Positions 47,331 to 60,120 of a stretch of 64,000 nt of DNA are shown one piece after another. The stretch spans positions 34,958,409 through 35,022,408 of the forward strand of contig JALGQZ010000009.1 in assembly GCA_023105745.1 (NCBI GenBank). Direction: 5' to 3'. Made by a program: the position numbers and the translations under genes. Position 1 is the first letter of the stretch. Each line of letters begins with the position of its first letter. Origin of the DNA: Austropuccinia psidii (Eukaryota; Basidiomycota; Pucciniomycetes; Pucciniales; Sphaerophragmiaceae). The notes under the pieces are model-generated. The model did not search any database. It saw only the letters and a program-made list of their open reading frames with translations, and had not been told where the DNA came from.

Positions 47331-50300
47331 TTATTTATAAGTGGTTAATATTCTTATTTTCCACGTGTAAGTTTCTCATTAAAAGCTTTACACTTCTTAT
47401 TGTTATAACTGTCAGTGACTATAACAATAATAGAATAATTATAATTTATTATAATTATTCTATATTTTTTTTTATTATTATATTTTTATAATAATAAGTA
47501 AATTTTTTTTTTATATAATTATTTTTAATAATTATATTCAAATTTGTGGTTATAATATTTTATTATATTATATTTTTCTACAGAGGACAGTCATACTACT
47601 CTCGATATTGCTACTATTATCAAGAGTTTCATAGACAAACCTTACAATGCTGATGTGGGAAAAACAGCAAGAGAAGGCCTCTTTTAAGTCAACAACATCT
47701 CACAGAGGCGTGCCATTGAGCAAACTGAAAAACAAGTGAGTGAGAAAGCATTAAACCCTTTTTGATTAATACTTACATCATCTGTTGTCACGTAAAATTG
47801 TCATAATTGCTTAATTGATGCTTTTACGTGACTACCAACCCAACTATGGTTAAGAATAAAAGGAGTAACAATTGTAAATCTTCTTTTATTCTAAAATAAT
47901 CATTGATTTCTCAAAGTTATCAATGTTATTGCCAATTTCATCACAGGTTGTAATTACTGTGAATTTTTGAAGATTCAGTGTTTCACGTAGAATAACCAAA
48001 AATGGACTGTAAGTAAACCTTTTAATTTTACTAGTAAAACTGTAATTCTTTTTGGATTTACCATAGATAATACAGTTCTTCTTTAGTCCTGAAAGTTTCA
48101 GAAGGATTCATTAAGAATTGTATTTTTAATGAATTTTTGAAGTTTTTACCTTATTTCTACGTAGAATTGCAAATAGCAGTGTTTTGCTGGTTGCTATGAG
48201 GTAAATCAATGAATATGGGTCCCAAAAGGGTTTTAATTACTCTTTTGGGGTTTATCCATGGAAAGTCATTAGTAATTGACATGTTTACAGGAGTGTAAGT
48301 AGCTCTTTACCTCCTTGGCACGTCAAAATAGCAGGTTATTTGCTATTTTCTGGTGTTTTACAGTAGTTGTAACTTGTTAACCAAGTTCCCAAAGAGGTTG
48401 AGTTTACCAATTGGGTCAAGATCAGCCATGGAACCAAGCTTTGGAGTTATCCACGCCTATGGGGCTTCAGAAGTTGGGTACCCTGGCTCTCTTTGATGTC
48501 TTTTGTCCCCCTTGCTTATTTTTCACGTCAAAATAGAATTTTAAGCTTAAAATGAGATATCCACTATGGGTGTACCAAAAGTGCATGTAAGAATACCATA
48601 ATATTAAGTGCTCAAAACATGTATAACACTATTCTTAGTGTATATGTAACATGGGATTTCTCACTTTCTCATTACTTAGGGGTAAAATCAAGAAAAACAA
48701 AAATTTTCAGGGATCTTTCATGTGGTATTAATGATGTGGTGTTGAAGTATTTTCCATATTACCACCTCAAAGAGTTAATTTGAGCTTATTCACTCTATGG
48801 AGCTACCCTAGGTGAATTTTTGTTTAGAATCCAAATCTGGTCTTAAATCCATGGATTTACTTACTCAATAAAAAGGTATTCATCTTTTCTGAAATCAAAA
48901 ATGATGAATTTTGAATATATGCATAATTTATGAGTTATGTATAATTCAAAATTTCTTTTTAAGAGAATTGTGCCCTATTTGGGTATGTAAAATATACCTC
49001 AAGGCTCACATGTTTTTTCAATTCATTAATATCCAAAGTTATTTTAGTTAACTTTCAATCAAGTTTCCCAATTTCTACATTAATACTACTTTGTACAGGA
49101 TTTATTTGCGTGGAAAGGTCCTGTTCATCCTTTCCTGCTCCTTGGCTGTGAATTCCATGAGAGCTCTGGCCATGTTGAACACACTGTCCACAGCTGAAGG
49201 CTCCAATTTGGGGATCCTGTACCGCTGTGGGTAACGTCTGTGCCAATTGGCTTTGCCTTTGCCCTTGGCTTGATGCTCCAAAGATTTTTTATAAGTGTTA
49301 TATTCTTTAATATCAAAAAGTTATATTCTTTTTAAAGAAAAAAAAAATTAAAATTTAACAATTTGAATGAAAATTAATTCACAGTAACTCAAAGAATAGT
49401 TTCATAAGTTTTTTGGGTGTGAAAAGCCACGTGTAAAAACAGTATAAAATTAAACCAAATTTCTCAATGAAAAGATTTCCAAAACAATTTCAAAAATAAG
49501 AATTATTTTAACTTCAAAATGAAAGAAAAAATTATCAAATTAATATATTTTAGAACTTAAAAGTATATCAATTAAGGGTACAAGGTTCAAAAAACACGGC
49601 CAGGCCCCCAAATGTAAGATTTGGTATGTATGGTGGTTTTTTAGAACACAAGAATGAAGTCTAGAATATGATTAAATCCAAGTCTATGGATAAAATCACA
49701 GCCAGGCCCCCAAATGTAAGATTTGACTATGAAACTAATGCTAATATCACTATTAATCAGCAGTACTATGTCTGTTCTTATGAAAAATAATAATAAAATA
49801 TTATTATAGCCACAATTAACTAATTAAAGAATTAGTTCTTTCACTTGTTAAACACTACTAGTGATTTTAACAGTGAGCAGTAATTGTCTACAAGAAACAA
49901 TTACAAGAAGATTTTAATAATAAAACTTATTTTATTAAAATAATAAAATTATTTGAATATATGATTATCTTTTTCAAGAATAATTATAAATATAATTCTT
50001 GAAGAAAACTAATTATTTAGTGAAAAACTTTAAGAATGAAGAATAAACCACTCACTAATATTCCAAAGAACTTATTGAAAGATAAGATAGAGGGTTTTGA
50101 CCTAGAATTGTGGATTTAAAGGATCAAAATGTAATTCTAACAGTATTATAACAATATATAGTTGGGTTCTATGATTTCACGTCTTTATGATTGATTCTGA
50201 AAGATTTAAAACACTTAAGAATAGCTTTACTAATACTTACTTGTTAGTAATAATGGTTTAAATGAATAATAAGATGATGATTGGAAAAACAGCAAGAGGA

Positions 50301-51625
50301 GGCCTCTTTTAAGTCAAAAACAGCTCACAGAGGCGTGCCTAGGATCAAAATGAAAAACCAGTGAGTGAGAAAACAATAAACCTTTTTGGATTATTGATGG
50401 CATGATCTGTTGTCACCTAAGATTATCATAATTACTTAATTGATGCTTTTATGTGACTACCAACCCCAATATGGTTAAGAAAAAAAGGTCTAACATGTGT
50501 AAATCTTCTTTTATTCCAAAATAATCATTGATTTCTCAAATTTCTCAATGTTATTGGTAATTTAATCACAGGTTGTCATTATTGTGAATTTTTGAAGATT
50601 CAGTGTTTCACATAGAATAGTCAAAAATGGACTGTAAGTAAAACTTTCAATTTTACAAGTAAACCATAATTCATTTTGATTGTACAATAGATAATACAGT
50701 TGTTCATTATTCCTGAAAGTTTCAGAGTGAGTCATTAAGAATTGTATTTTTAATGACTTTTTGAAGCTTTTACCTCATTTCTACGTAGAATTGCAAATAT
50801 CAGTGTTCAACTGGTTGCTATGAGGTAAATCAAGAGATACAAGTCCAAAAAAGGTTTTAATTACTCTTTTGGGGTTTATCCATGGAAAATCATTAAGAAT
50901 TGACATCGTTACAGGAGTCTAAGTAGCTCTTTACCTCCTTGGCACGTCAAAATAGCAGGTTATTTGCTATTTTCTTAAGATTTACAGTAGTTGTAACATG
51001 GTAACCAGGTTTACAAAAGGTTTTAGTTTACCAATTAGGCCGAAATCAGCCAAGGATCCAAGCTTTGGAGCTGTCCATGCCTCTGAGGCCTCAGATGCTG
51101 GGTACCCTGGCTCTGTTCCATGTCTTTTGTCCTCCTTGCCTATTTTTCATGTCAAAATAGAAAATTAAGCTTCAAGTGAGATATCCACTATGGGTGTATC
51201 AAAAGTCCATGTAAGAATACCATGATATTAAGTCCTCAAAACATTCATAACACTATTATTACTGTATATGTAACATGGGGTTCCTCACATTCCCATTATT
51301 TTTGCATGAAATTAAGAAAAACAAAAATTTTCACGTATCTTTCATGTGGTCTTGACGTAATTTCCATATTACCACCTCAAGGAGTTAATTTGAGCTTATT
51401 CACTCTATGGAGCTACCCAAGGTGGATTTTTGTGTATAATCCAAATCTGGCCGTAAATCCATGGATTTACTTACTCAATAAAAAGTTATTCATCTTTTCC
51501 GAGATCAAAAATTCTTAATTTTGAATATATGCATGAATTATTTGTTATGCATAATTAAAAATTTATTTTTAAGACAATTGTGGCCTATTTGGGTATGTAA
51601 AATATACCTCAAGGCTCACAGGTTC
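47331..51625 (-). repeat. Second copy of the 5' end of Gypsy-2 (segmental duplication of 32473-37632)
   Basis: Collinear with 32473-37632: end of family-E LTR (47331-47646), ATGCT, second half of the family-B solo LTR (47652-49010), TGTTT, gag leader fragment (49011-49714), then a complete family-B 5' LTR (49715-51620) and GGTTC. Identity is very high. The only large difference is a missing 865-bp stretch of the gag leader (34418-35283 of the first copy, absent at 49275). After GGTTC the sequence continues into ZC2, the original right flank of Gypsy-2. Confidence 0.9.
49715..51620 (-). repeat. Family-B LTR, duplicate of the Gypsy-2 5' LTR
   Basis: Nearly identical to 35722-37627. It keeps AAGGCTCACA at the end where the other copy has AAGACTCACA, so the difference arose after duplication or between haplotypes. 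Confidence 0.9.
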
Positions 51626-52192
51626 AGCTTCACCATGGCATAAAAGACCATCTTTGACCAACATGCCCTTCACTTTTTGTTTTCTCACCTGCTCCAATTT
51701 TCCCAGCTCACCCGCTCTTCTCACTCTTGTGCATATTCCCCTCTTTTATATTGAACTCCACTAACTACTCCCCTTCCATTTGGCTTTATTTTTTTCCTGC
51801 TTATATGTCCAGAACTCCCCTTCTCTCCACCTCATGTGTCTCCTCCATTTGAACTTTTTTTTGATATTATGTTTGGATATTAATACTAATTATTCCTCAT
51901 GAATTTCATTTAGACTTTTACAAACTTCCGACTAGGGCTTCCATTTTTGAATTCTATTTTAAATTTGTAATTGATCTCATGTCTTCATGTTTTTTCTTGA
52001 TAGTTTCCTTTCTATTCAATTACTAACCTGAAGTCTCTTGTTTTTAGATGTCGTGCACTAAGTGGGGTATCCCGTGCACTCACTCCTTGAAAAAGACCAA
52101 CAGTTGTGATGCTTGCCAACAAGCACACAAGAAATTATTGTTTATTGTGCAACCCTTCCAACCATGCAGCCGGAGGTGTTCCCGCCCAAGAC
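51626..52192 (+). pseudogene. ZC2: promoter and first exon of the second zinc-cluster gene copy
   Basis: Aligns with 8270-8870 of ZC1: AGCTTCACCATGG, CATAAAAG at about 51640, a pyrimidine-rich leader, a TTTTTAG acceptor (52041-52047), then ATG at 52048. The zinc cluster is damaged: a nine-base loss removes the second cysteine, and the sixth position is leucine instead of cysteine. The exon is cut at AAGAC by the solo LTR at 52193. The start codon missing in ZC1 is present here. Confidence 0.7.
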
Positions 52193-54102
52193 TGTAAGAT
52201 GTGACTATGAAACTGATGATAATATTACTATTAATCAACAGTACTATGTCTGTTCTTATGAAATATAATAATAAAATATTATTGTAACCACAATTGAATA
52301 ATTAAAGAATTATTTCTTTCACATGTTAAGCACTACTAGTGATTTTAACAGTGAGCAAGTAATTGTCTACAAGAAGAATTTAATAATAAAAACTTCTTTT
52401 ATTAAAATAATAAATTATTTTAATATATAATTATCTTTTACAAGAATAATTATAATGATAATCCTTGAAGAAAACTATTACTACAGAAAAACTTTAAGAA
52501 TTAAAGATAAATGACTCACTAACACTCTAAAGAACTTATTGATAGATAAAAGTAGAGAAATTTGACGTAGAATTGTGGATTTAAGAGAGAAAAATGATTT
52601 ATAGCAGGATTACAACAATATATAGTTGGATTCTATGATTTCACGTCTTTCTGATTGATTCTGAAAGAATTAAAACACTTAAGAATAGTTTAACTAATAC
52701 TTACTTGTTGGTAACAATGGTATAAAATGATAATAAGATGATGATTCTGAAAAAAACAGCAAGAGAAGGCCTCTTTTAAGTCAAAAACAGCTCACAGAGG
52801 CGTGCCATGGAACAAACTGAAAAACCAGTGAGTGAGAAAGCATTAAACCCTTTTTTATTAATACTGACATCATCTGTTGTCACGTAAAATTGTCATAATT
52901 GCTTAATTGATGCTTTTACGTGACTACCAACCCCAATATGGTTAGGAATAAAAGGAGTAACATTTGCAAATCTTCTTTTATTCCAAAGTAATCATTGATT
53001 TCCCAAAGGTATCAATGTTATTGTCAATTTAAGCACAGGTTGTATTTACTGTGAATTTTTGAAGATTCAGTGTTTCATGTAGAATAACCAAAAATGGACT
53101 GTAAGTAAGACTTTTAATTTTACTAGTAAAACTGTAATTATCTCCGGTTGTACCATAGATAGTACAGTTCTTAATTGGTCCTGAAAGTTTCAGAAAGATT
53201 CATTAAGAATTGTATTTTTAATGAATTTTTGAAGTTTTTACCTCATTTCTACGTAGAATTCCAAATATGAGTGTTTAACTGGTTGCTATGAGGTAAATCA
53301 ATGGATACAAGTCCAAAAAGGGTTTTAATTACTCTTTTGGGGCTTATCCATTGAAAGTCATTAAGAATTGACATGGTTACAGGAGTGTAAGTAGCTCTTT
53401 ACCTCCTTGGCACGTCAAAATAGCAGGTTATTTGCTATTTTATGGTGGTTTACAGTAGTTGTAACTTCGTAACCAAGTTCCCAAAGAGGTTTAGTTTACC
53501 AATTGGGTCAAGATCAGCCATGGAACCAAGCTTTGGAGCTATCCACGCCTCTGGGGCCTCAGAAGTTGGGTACCCTGGCTCTCTTTGATGTCTTTTGTCC
53601 CCCTTGCTTATTTTTCACGTCAAAATAGAAATTTAAGCTTTAAGTGAGATATCCACTATGGGTGTACCAAAAGTGTATGTAGGAATACCATAATATTAAG
53701 TGCTCAAAACATGTATAACACTATTCTTAGGGAATATGTAACATGGGATTTCTCACTTTCCCATTATTTTGGCGTAAAATCAAGAAAAACAAAAATTTTC
53801 ACGGATCTTTTATGTGGTATTAATGATGTGGTGTTGAAGTATTTTCCATATTACCACCTCAAAGAGTTAATTTGAGCTTATTCACTCTATGGAGCTACCC
53901 TAGGTGAACATTTGTGTAGAAGCCAAATCTGGTCTTAAATCCATGGATTTACTTACTCAATAAAAAGTTATTCATCTTTTCTGAAATCAAAAATGATGAA
54001 TTTTGAATATATGCAGAATTTATGAGTTATGTATAATTCAAAATTTCTTTTTAAGATAATTGTGGCCTATTTGGGTATGTAAAATATACCTCAAGGCTCA
54101 CA
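52193..54102 (-). mobile_element. Solo LTR, family B, inside the first exon of ZC2
   Basis: 1910 bp, TGTAAGATGTGACTATG...AAGGCTCACA on the plus strand; perfect target duplication AAGAC (52188-52192, 54103-54107). It keeps many ACGT cores. Confidence 0.92.
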
Positions 54103-54237
54103 AAGACACCCTTGTGAGGACTCCTTTGTAGACAACAATGATGAAAGCATTTCCAAGAGGGAATGGATTGCAGGAACCTAAACAGGCAGATGGGAATGAT
54201 TCTGGACGAGTAGCCCTGTCCCCTCAAGCATTGCTTT
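54103..54237 (+). pseudogene. ZC2: continuation of the first exon
   Basis: Aligns with about 8860-8990 of ZC1 (AGGACTCCTTTG, CCTGTCCCCTCAAGCA) and is cut by a family-C LTR at 54238. The remaining exons of ZC2 are not found to the right, so the copy is truncated. Confidence 0.65.
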
Positions 54238-57200
54238 TGTGAGCCTTAGAGGTATTTTTATCTACCCAAAAGATCACAAATAACAAAATAAGATACAGAT
54301 ATATATAAAATAAATTTATTTATATTATAAAAATAAACATTAAAATGTAAATTAGAAATTATTTACAAAAAGAAAAATTCAATCATAATTTAAACTAACA
54401 ATTACCTTAAAATTTAATATTATGAAAATGTATTTTTGCTTGAAAAAAATTAAGTAAGACTTAATTTTTATTAAAATTAATGAAATTAAAACATTTTTTG
54501 TAAAAGTTAAATAAAATATATTATAACGTTTTATCCAAGAACTAAACTAAAGAAAATTACTTCACCATTGCATTCCTCGGAGAAAATAAGGTGGGGTCAC
54601 CTCTGGGTAAAATTTCTGTCACTCAACTCTAAATAAGCTTAAATTAAGTATTTATTATTTTCTGTACAAAAGTTGAAAATCCTCAAAAATTTGATTTAAT
54701 TCACACCCAATGTGGTGTTAACCATCAGTTTTTGTGCTAAAATTGAGGTGTTGTGTGTAGTTTAGAAGTTATGAGGAATTGAAGTATTTTCAATTGTAAT
54801 GTCAAAATGTGCACATGTATTACATAAGTGAACTGTAATTTACATATGAGGTCTCAATTATTACACTTGTGTACTGCAAAACTCAATTGAATTGTATATG
54901 TAAATTACAAGTGTATTACATGATGAGGAATTAAATAAAAAATAAGTGGGAAAGATTAAGTTGGGGAGGAAAAGGAACTCTAGCTCTAAGGGGGATCCAG
55001 CCCCCAAAGTCCTTGCTGAAAGGCATGGGATGTCATGATTCACGCAAATGTTCCTCACAGGGTCTGTGACCCAATTCATGATGAGGTTTTGATACAAACC
55101 AGGGCAGATTTAACTGTTCCCAAGAGGGTAAAACTACCATTAAGTTAGAATAGTATTAGTAAAACCAATTTAAACTGGTTTCTACATCTCTTACACATAT
55201 TCTGACGTGTTTTGAAGGCTCTAGACCAGGTCTTACCATAGTAATGGCTGCTTTAAGGATCTAAAATGGCTAAAAATAGCCAAAAATGGTTAAAATCAGA
55301 CCTTTTTGTGTCTAAACCAGGGTTCAATGATGCCATAAGTGGCTTTTTTGTTGTCAGAGTGTTTTCCACGACCGAAAAGAGTTGTAAGGTTTGACTATGA
55401 AACAATAAGTAAAAATTACCAATATTTACTTATTGTACTATGAATGTCCTTATAATTGAAATAAATAAGATAAAAATAATTATAATAATAAAGAATTATT
55501 ATAATTCTGGCGTAAAAATAATTATATTATTAAAGAAATATAATAATACAATTTATATTTTAAAAAAATAATATCTATAAGATAAATATATTATTATAAG
55601 ATAATTAATATATTTAAAAGCACTTTATTACTGTTACCAGAAAATAATAAAGGCGTAAAAAGTTGTTTTTTATTAATAAAAAACAATTCATAACAATAAT
55701 ATTACTAATATTAAAGTTATAAATTAATATAAGTACTATTTATATCAATTATGGAATTATTAAAAAGTAATAATAGAGAGAAATTATGCTAATAAGAGCA
55801 AGAACCTACTTTTAATGCTTAATATAATACTTTTGACTAAATTTATGCCTGGAAATGTAAAGAAACTTGTTTAAATTGTAGTTACAATAAATTTAAAGAG
55901 AAATTACAATTTTTCTTAATTTTACGTGGAATTGATGTTTTTGAGAGAAATTCAAACAAAGCAGTTAAATAATTGTAATAATCATGTCAAAGATGAAGAT
56001 TATTATAAGATGATCTTTGTGCTTTAATAATATAAAAGTTTTATATATAAAGAATAAAGAAATTACCTTTTTTTTTAATGATTTATTGTTTTGTAAGCGT
56101 CTGAGCCGAAAATAGAGTAAAAAGAGCTCTATTTATAGTAAATACCTCCCTCCTAGAGTCCAAAAGGCTTCTAGTAGACGTGTACTGATCATATCCACTG
56201 GAATTGATCAATATTTCAAGGTTTGGTGATGATTACATCATGATCAAACCATATTACATCATTATTACACCATTATTTAGAGTTATCACTATAACTCTAA
56301 GTTTGATGACGTCAAAGCTTGGAAGAACCCCAAATTTCGTGGATTTTATTAGTTTTAATCATAAAATAACAGTATTCACCAATTATATCACTCATATGAC
56401 TGTTAAACTTAATTTAAAGTTACATTGCATGATCATAAATGATCTTATTCAGCTGAAATTTGATCCTGAATAACTTTCAAGATTTTCACGCTACAGCAAT
56501 TCAGAGAGTGAATTCTAATAGATTGTTATAACCTTATTATTCTGTAAAGAGAATTTCATTACATCATCATAAATCTATTTCTGATGATTTTTCTTGTAAC
56601 TCATCTTTTCTGTCAAAATTTAATATTTTAAACTTCAAACCATGATTTCAAGGGGTTATACCTTGAATATTATGATACAAAATACATAATTCCTCATGAA
56701 TGAACTAGTAGAATCCAACTGTCCACTTTATTTTAAGTTTGGACCACTTTCACAACAAAGTGGTCAACAGCTCTATTGATTTTAGTCATGAATCCCTTAC
56801 AGGTTTTAACCTTGTTTATAGCTTGTGAAATGAAATTCATTTCTTTATTCCTAAAGTAATTACGTGATGACTTTACTTTTGGTCCATCACTCTATCATAC
56901 ATATTTCAAAAGATATTAGCTAAAATCCTTAAATATATGTGTTGACCAAAAAAGTGCATATATTCAGGTTAATTCCTTAAGTATTGACTTTGGAGCTTAT
57001 CTTCTTAATTGTTTTATATGTGGATTTGTATGGAACATAAAATGGTACAATTTATTTCACATGTTGTTTCATTGGTCTTTGAAATAAATAAGGATTTATG
57101 TTTTTTATAAGGTATTATTACTTATAGCTCACTAAATATTGACTTTACAGATATGCCATAAAGAAGGTATATGTGTATTTTACCCTGGGGAATCCAATGG

Positions 57201-57980
57201 TATAATTTATTTTACATGTTTATTCATTGGGGTTTAAGCTAAACCAACTTTTATGCCTATTTATGCCATTTTTGTAGTTTTAAGGTAAGTCTTTTTAATG
57301 TATAATTATTTTAAATATCTCTTGTGACCTTTTCGGGTATGTAGTCATATCTCAAAGTTTCACAAGAGCAAATATTACTTTTGGAGTAAGAAAATTTATG
57401 GCTATAAAAGAATGTCTTCTTTGCCCCATTTTTCTCCTCATGTTAGAATCTTTTCCTTTTATAATTAGTTTAAACACTGTTAAACCAGTCGGTAAGAAAT
57501 TACAAGTACTATTTTCATATCATCTTTAAACCTTTTAACCATGTGAGAAAATCATTCTAATCATTTTTTGTAACCCTTATAATTATTTTTACCCCTGAAC
57601 CACCCAATAAGTGAACTAAAGCATCTTTCATCACTGTTGGTTTTGTTACTTTGTTCCCAAATTCACTCAGGTCACTTTTGCAAATTTTTCTCTTTAAATA
57701 GCTCTCTAGAGAATTTGTTCTTTAATTGATTTCTTGCGGTTCTTTGATAAATTAATTCCAATTGAAATTTCTCTTGAAGTAATTGCTTTTGTAGCTTTAA
57801 ATATCTCTTGCAGAGTGTTTTTGGATAAATTTTTATTGTTGGTAAAACAATAAATCTTTATAATATGATTATTTTATACCTATAAAGTTTAACCCCAATA
57901 AAATTGGTGCTTTTTCTGTTAAAAATACCATTTCATACTATTTTTTAATTATATTTTACCTGATACAAATTTTGAGGACA
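54238..57980 (+). mobile_element. Family-C LTR, interrupted and with unclear right end
   Basis: Begins TGTGAGCCTTAGAGG and is the inverted, diverged relative of 28779-30614. Parts 54238-55382 and 57370-57980 align to it; a family-D LTR splits them. The last 60 bp or so of the family, ending CACACCTTACA, cannot be found, so the right end is truncated or rearranged and no target duplication was identified. Confidence 0.7.
55383..57364 (-). mobile_element. Solo LTR, family D, inside the family-C LTR
   Basis: 1982 bp, TGTAAGGTTTGACTATG...AAGTTTCACA on the plus strand, aligned over its whole length with 24933-26960. Target duplication AGAGT/AGAGC with one mismatch (55378-55382, 57365-57369). Confidence 0.85.
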
Positions 57981-59699
57981 CACCAGGGCATTTTTGGTGT
58001 AACTTGCTGGCCAGTCACACATTATTACCAGGAGAGAGCTTTAGAATACTTTGTTTGTTCTTAATTTGTGACTTTATTTTTACCCTGATATCACTTGAGT
58101 ATTCCTTTTTTATTCTTATGAGGTGAAAATACAGTGTTTTAATTTCTCTCAAGAGAAGGACTTGATTATAATAATAAAAGAATCCAACATGAAACATTGC
58201 CAAAAATCCAAATTTTACTCACCTTTATTCTAGAGTTTTAGACTTCCCACAAGTAGGCTTTCACTCCATTTAATTTACAGAATGTTCAGGGATTTTCAAT
58301 GAGAATAATTTACAAGAGTATCTGACATAAATGAAGAAATTATTCATTAGATAATGAATGTTAATCCCATTTGTGTTCTTAAAATATACTGAATTTAGTA
58401 TTTAAATTTTTTCCAGGAAACTGAAAAAAAAGAAATTGCCAACCTCTTAAGAGAACCAAATTGAATCTATAGAAGAGAAGAGTACTTATTAAGATCACTG
58501 AAAGTGAATTAAGTGATATGCGCAAGGAATGGAGGAGAATAACATAATTTTGAATGTCAAAAATAGTTTGAAGCAAGAATTAATTAAATAGATGCTATAA
58601 ATTTAATAAACTTCTGAGTTTTGGTGAACTGTATAAATAAAAGAAGTTATAAATTAGGAATTTTCTGATCCAAAATATAATGTTCTTCCTGCATATGAAT
58701 TAAGTTCTTCATGAAAGATTGATAAATAGTATTTTTCCTTTAGATGTGATCCAAAGAAATTAAAAGTGAGTTTTTCTATGAGAACTACAAATCTTATTGT
58801 TTAATAATACCTTCATAATTTTCAAATTTTGGTTTCTGAAGTTAATTTTTGGATAAGAAAGGTCTTTTACTTTGGGTAATGATGAGAATAATTTTTCAAA
58901 AGTATTCTTGGTAATTTTTTTTTTCTTTTCTACAAAAATCAGAGCTTTCTGAAAGAACACTTTACTTAGTAGAAAAATCTTGTTTTCTTAAGTTGAATTC
59001 CATGGGGTTTTTTGCAAAAAAAATCTTTATTGTTTCAAAGTTGGAGTTTTAAATCAAATGATTCAGTTTGAATAAAATTACAAGTTTTGAGAGAAAGTAG
59101 GTCTTTTGCAAAAAAATACTCTTTCAAACGTCTTTTGCGAGGTCACAGTTTTTTTTTGAAAAAAAGAATAGATTTTCTGAAAAATAAAGTTCTACTCAAA
59201 AAGTAATAATAACTTTTAACAGAAAGAGATTTTCTTGTTGAAAAATTAGTTCTTTTGGAATTCCTAGTTTTTTGAAAAAAGTTTCTTTTGAAAGAAATCT
59301 ATATTTTTGAGGAAAAAACAGTATTTTCAAAATCAAAAGTTACTTGGGAAAGCTTTCATAGAAAAATGAATTTTGCTTCTAAAATTACAAAAAAGTGTTT
59401 TTATTTTGGAAATTTAGCTGGTTTTTTTGACAAAGAAAAGGGTAACATTGAAAAAATTGTTCTTTTTCCACAAAACTACCTTCTTTCAAAAAAGTCATTT
59501 ATGAAAAAATTAGTTAAACTTTGTTTTTGCAAAACTCTTTGAAAATAGGTTTTTCAAAAGACCGTTGGAAGAATAGTATAAGGTAGTAAAAAACACTTTT
59601 TTGAAAATACTAGTAAACAAACAATTAATTGGAAAAAACCAATCAAAAAAGCAGCGTTTCTAAATAAATATTACAATGGTTTTTTCAAGAAAACAAGTG
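57981..59699. other. AT-rich stretch, no gene seen
   Basis: From about 58900 the sequence is dominated by short A-runs and T-runs in GAAAAAA/TTTTTTG patterns, a degenerate form of the repeat that follows. The open frames are Lys/Phe-rich by-products. Confidence 0.5.
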
Positions 59700-59855
59700 C
59701 AAAAAAGATTTTTTGCTAAAAACTAGTACACAAATTTTTTTTGAAGAAAAACTGATGCAAAAATAGTTTTTTGAAAAAAACTAGTACAGAAATAGTTTAT
59801 TTCAAAAAAACTAGTACAAAAATAGTTTATTTGAAAAAAACTAATACAAAATTGT
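59700..59855. repeat. 30-bp tandem repeat, about five units
   Basis: CTAGTAC (or CTGATGC, CTAATAC) recurs at 59723, 59752, 59781, 59811 and 59841, each followed by AAAAATAGTTTATTTGAAAA. Because the period is a multiple of three, one frame gives a ten-residue repeat with KKTST. Confidence 0.8.
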
Positions 59856-60120
59856 GGATGAACTTGCAACATCCAATTGTTCCTCTCTTAGCTGGTAAGC
59901 CTTGCATCTGCACTACTTGCTCACTTTGCCACGGGTTCAAAGCACCCATTTGCCAGGCAATGAGGCACTCCTTGCTAAGATCCATGGGGGGCTCTCATAT
60001 TGTAGAGAGAAACAACCCATTATGCCTCAGTTTTGTGCTTGACTGGTGCCACCAGGGCCCACCTGCAATATCCTAACACTGCAGAGGCTGGTGTTCGAAA
60101 CCCCCTGGTGTTTTACATCT

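Noticed and set aside
49715..51620. Taking this LTR as the 5' LTR of Gypsy-2, which would make the element 32 kb
   Set aside because: The GGTTC flank fits, but the LTR at 35722-37627 is also followed by GGTTC and is directly joined to the gag leader of the element; 47331-51625 is better explained as a duplicate of that end.
54233..58040. GCTTT as possible target duplication for the family-C LTR at 54238
   Set aside because: A GCTTT occurs at 58036 but the sequence before it does not end in CA and does not match the family end.
59885..59950. tRNA-like A-box (TAGCTGGTAAGC) and B-box (GGTTCAAAGC) at a plausible distance
   Set aside because: No acceptor stem or anticodon stem can be paired around them; probably chance or a very old SINE remnant.
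59771..60076. 101-codon plus-strand frame with a Cys-rich end
   Set aside because: The first third is the 30-bp repeat; the Cys spacing fits no family I know and no start or splice evidence supports it.
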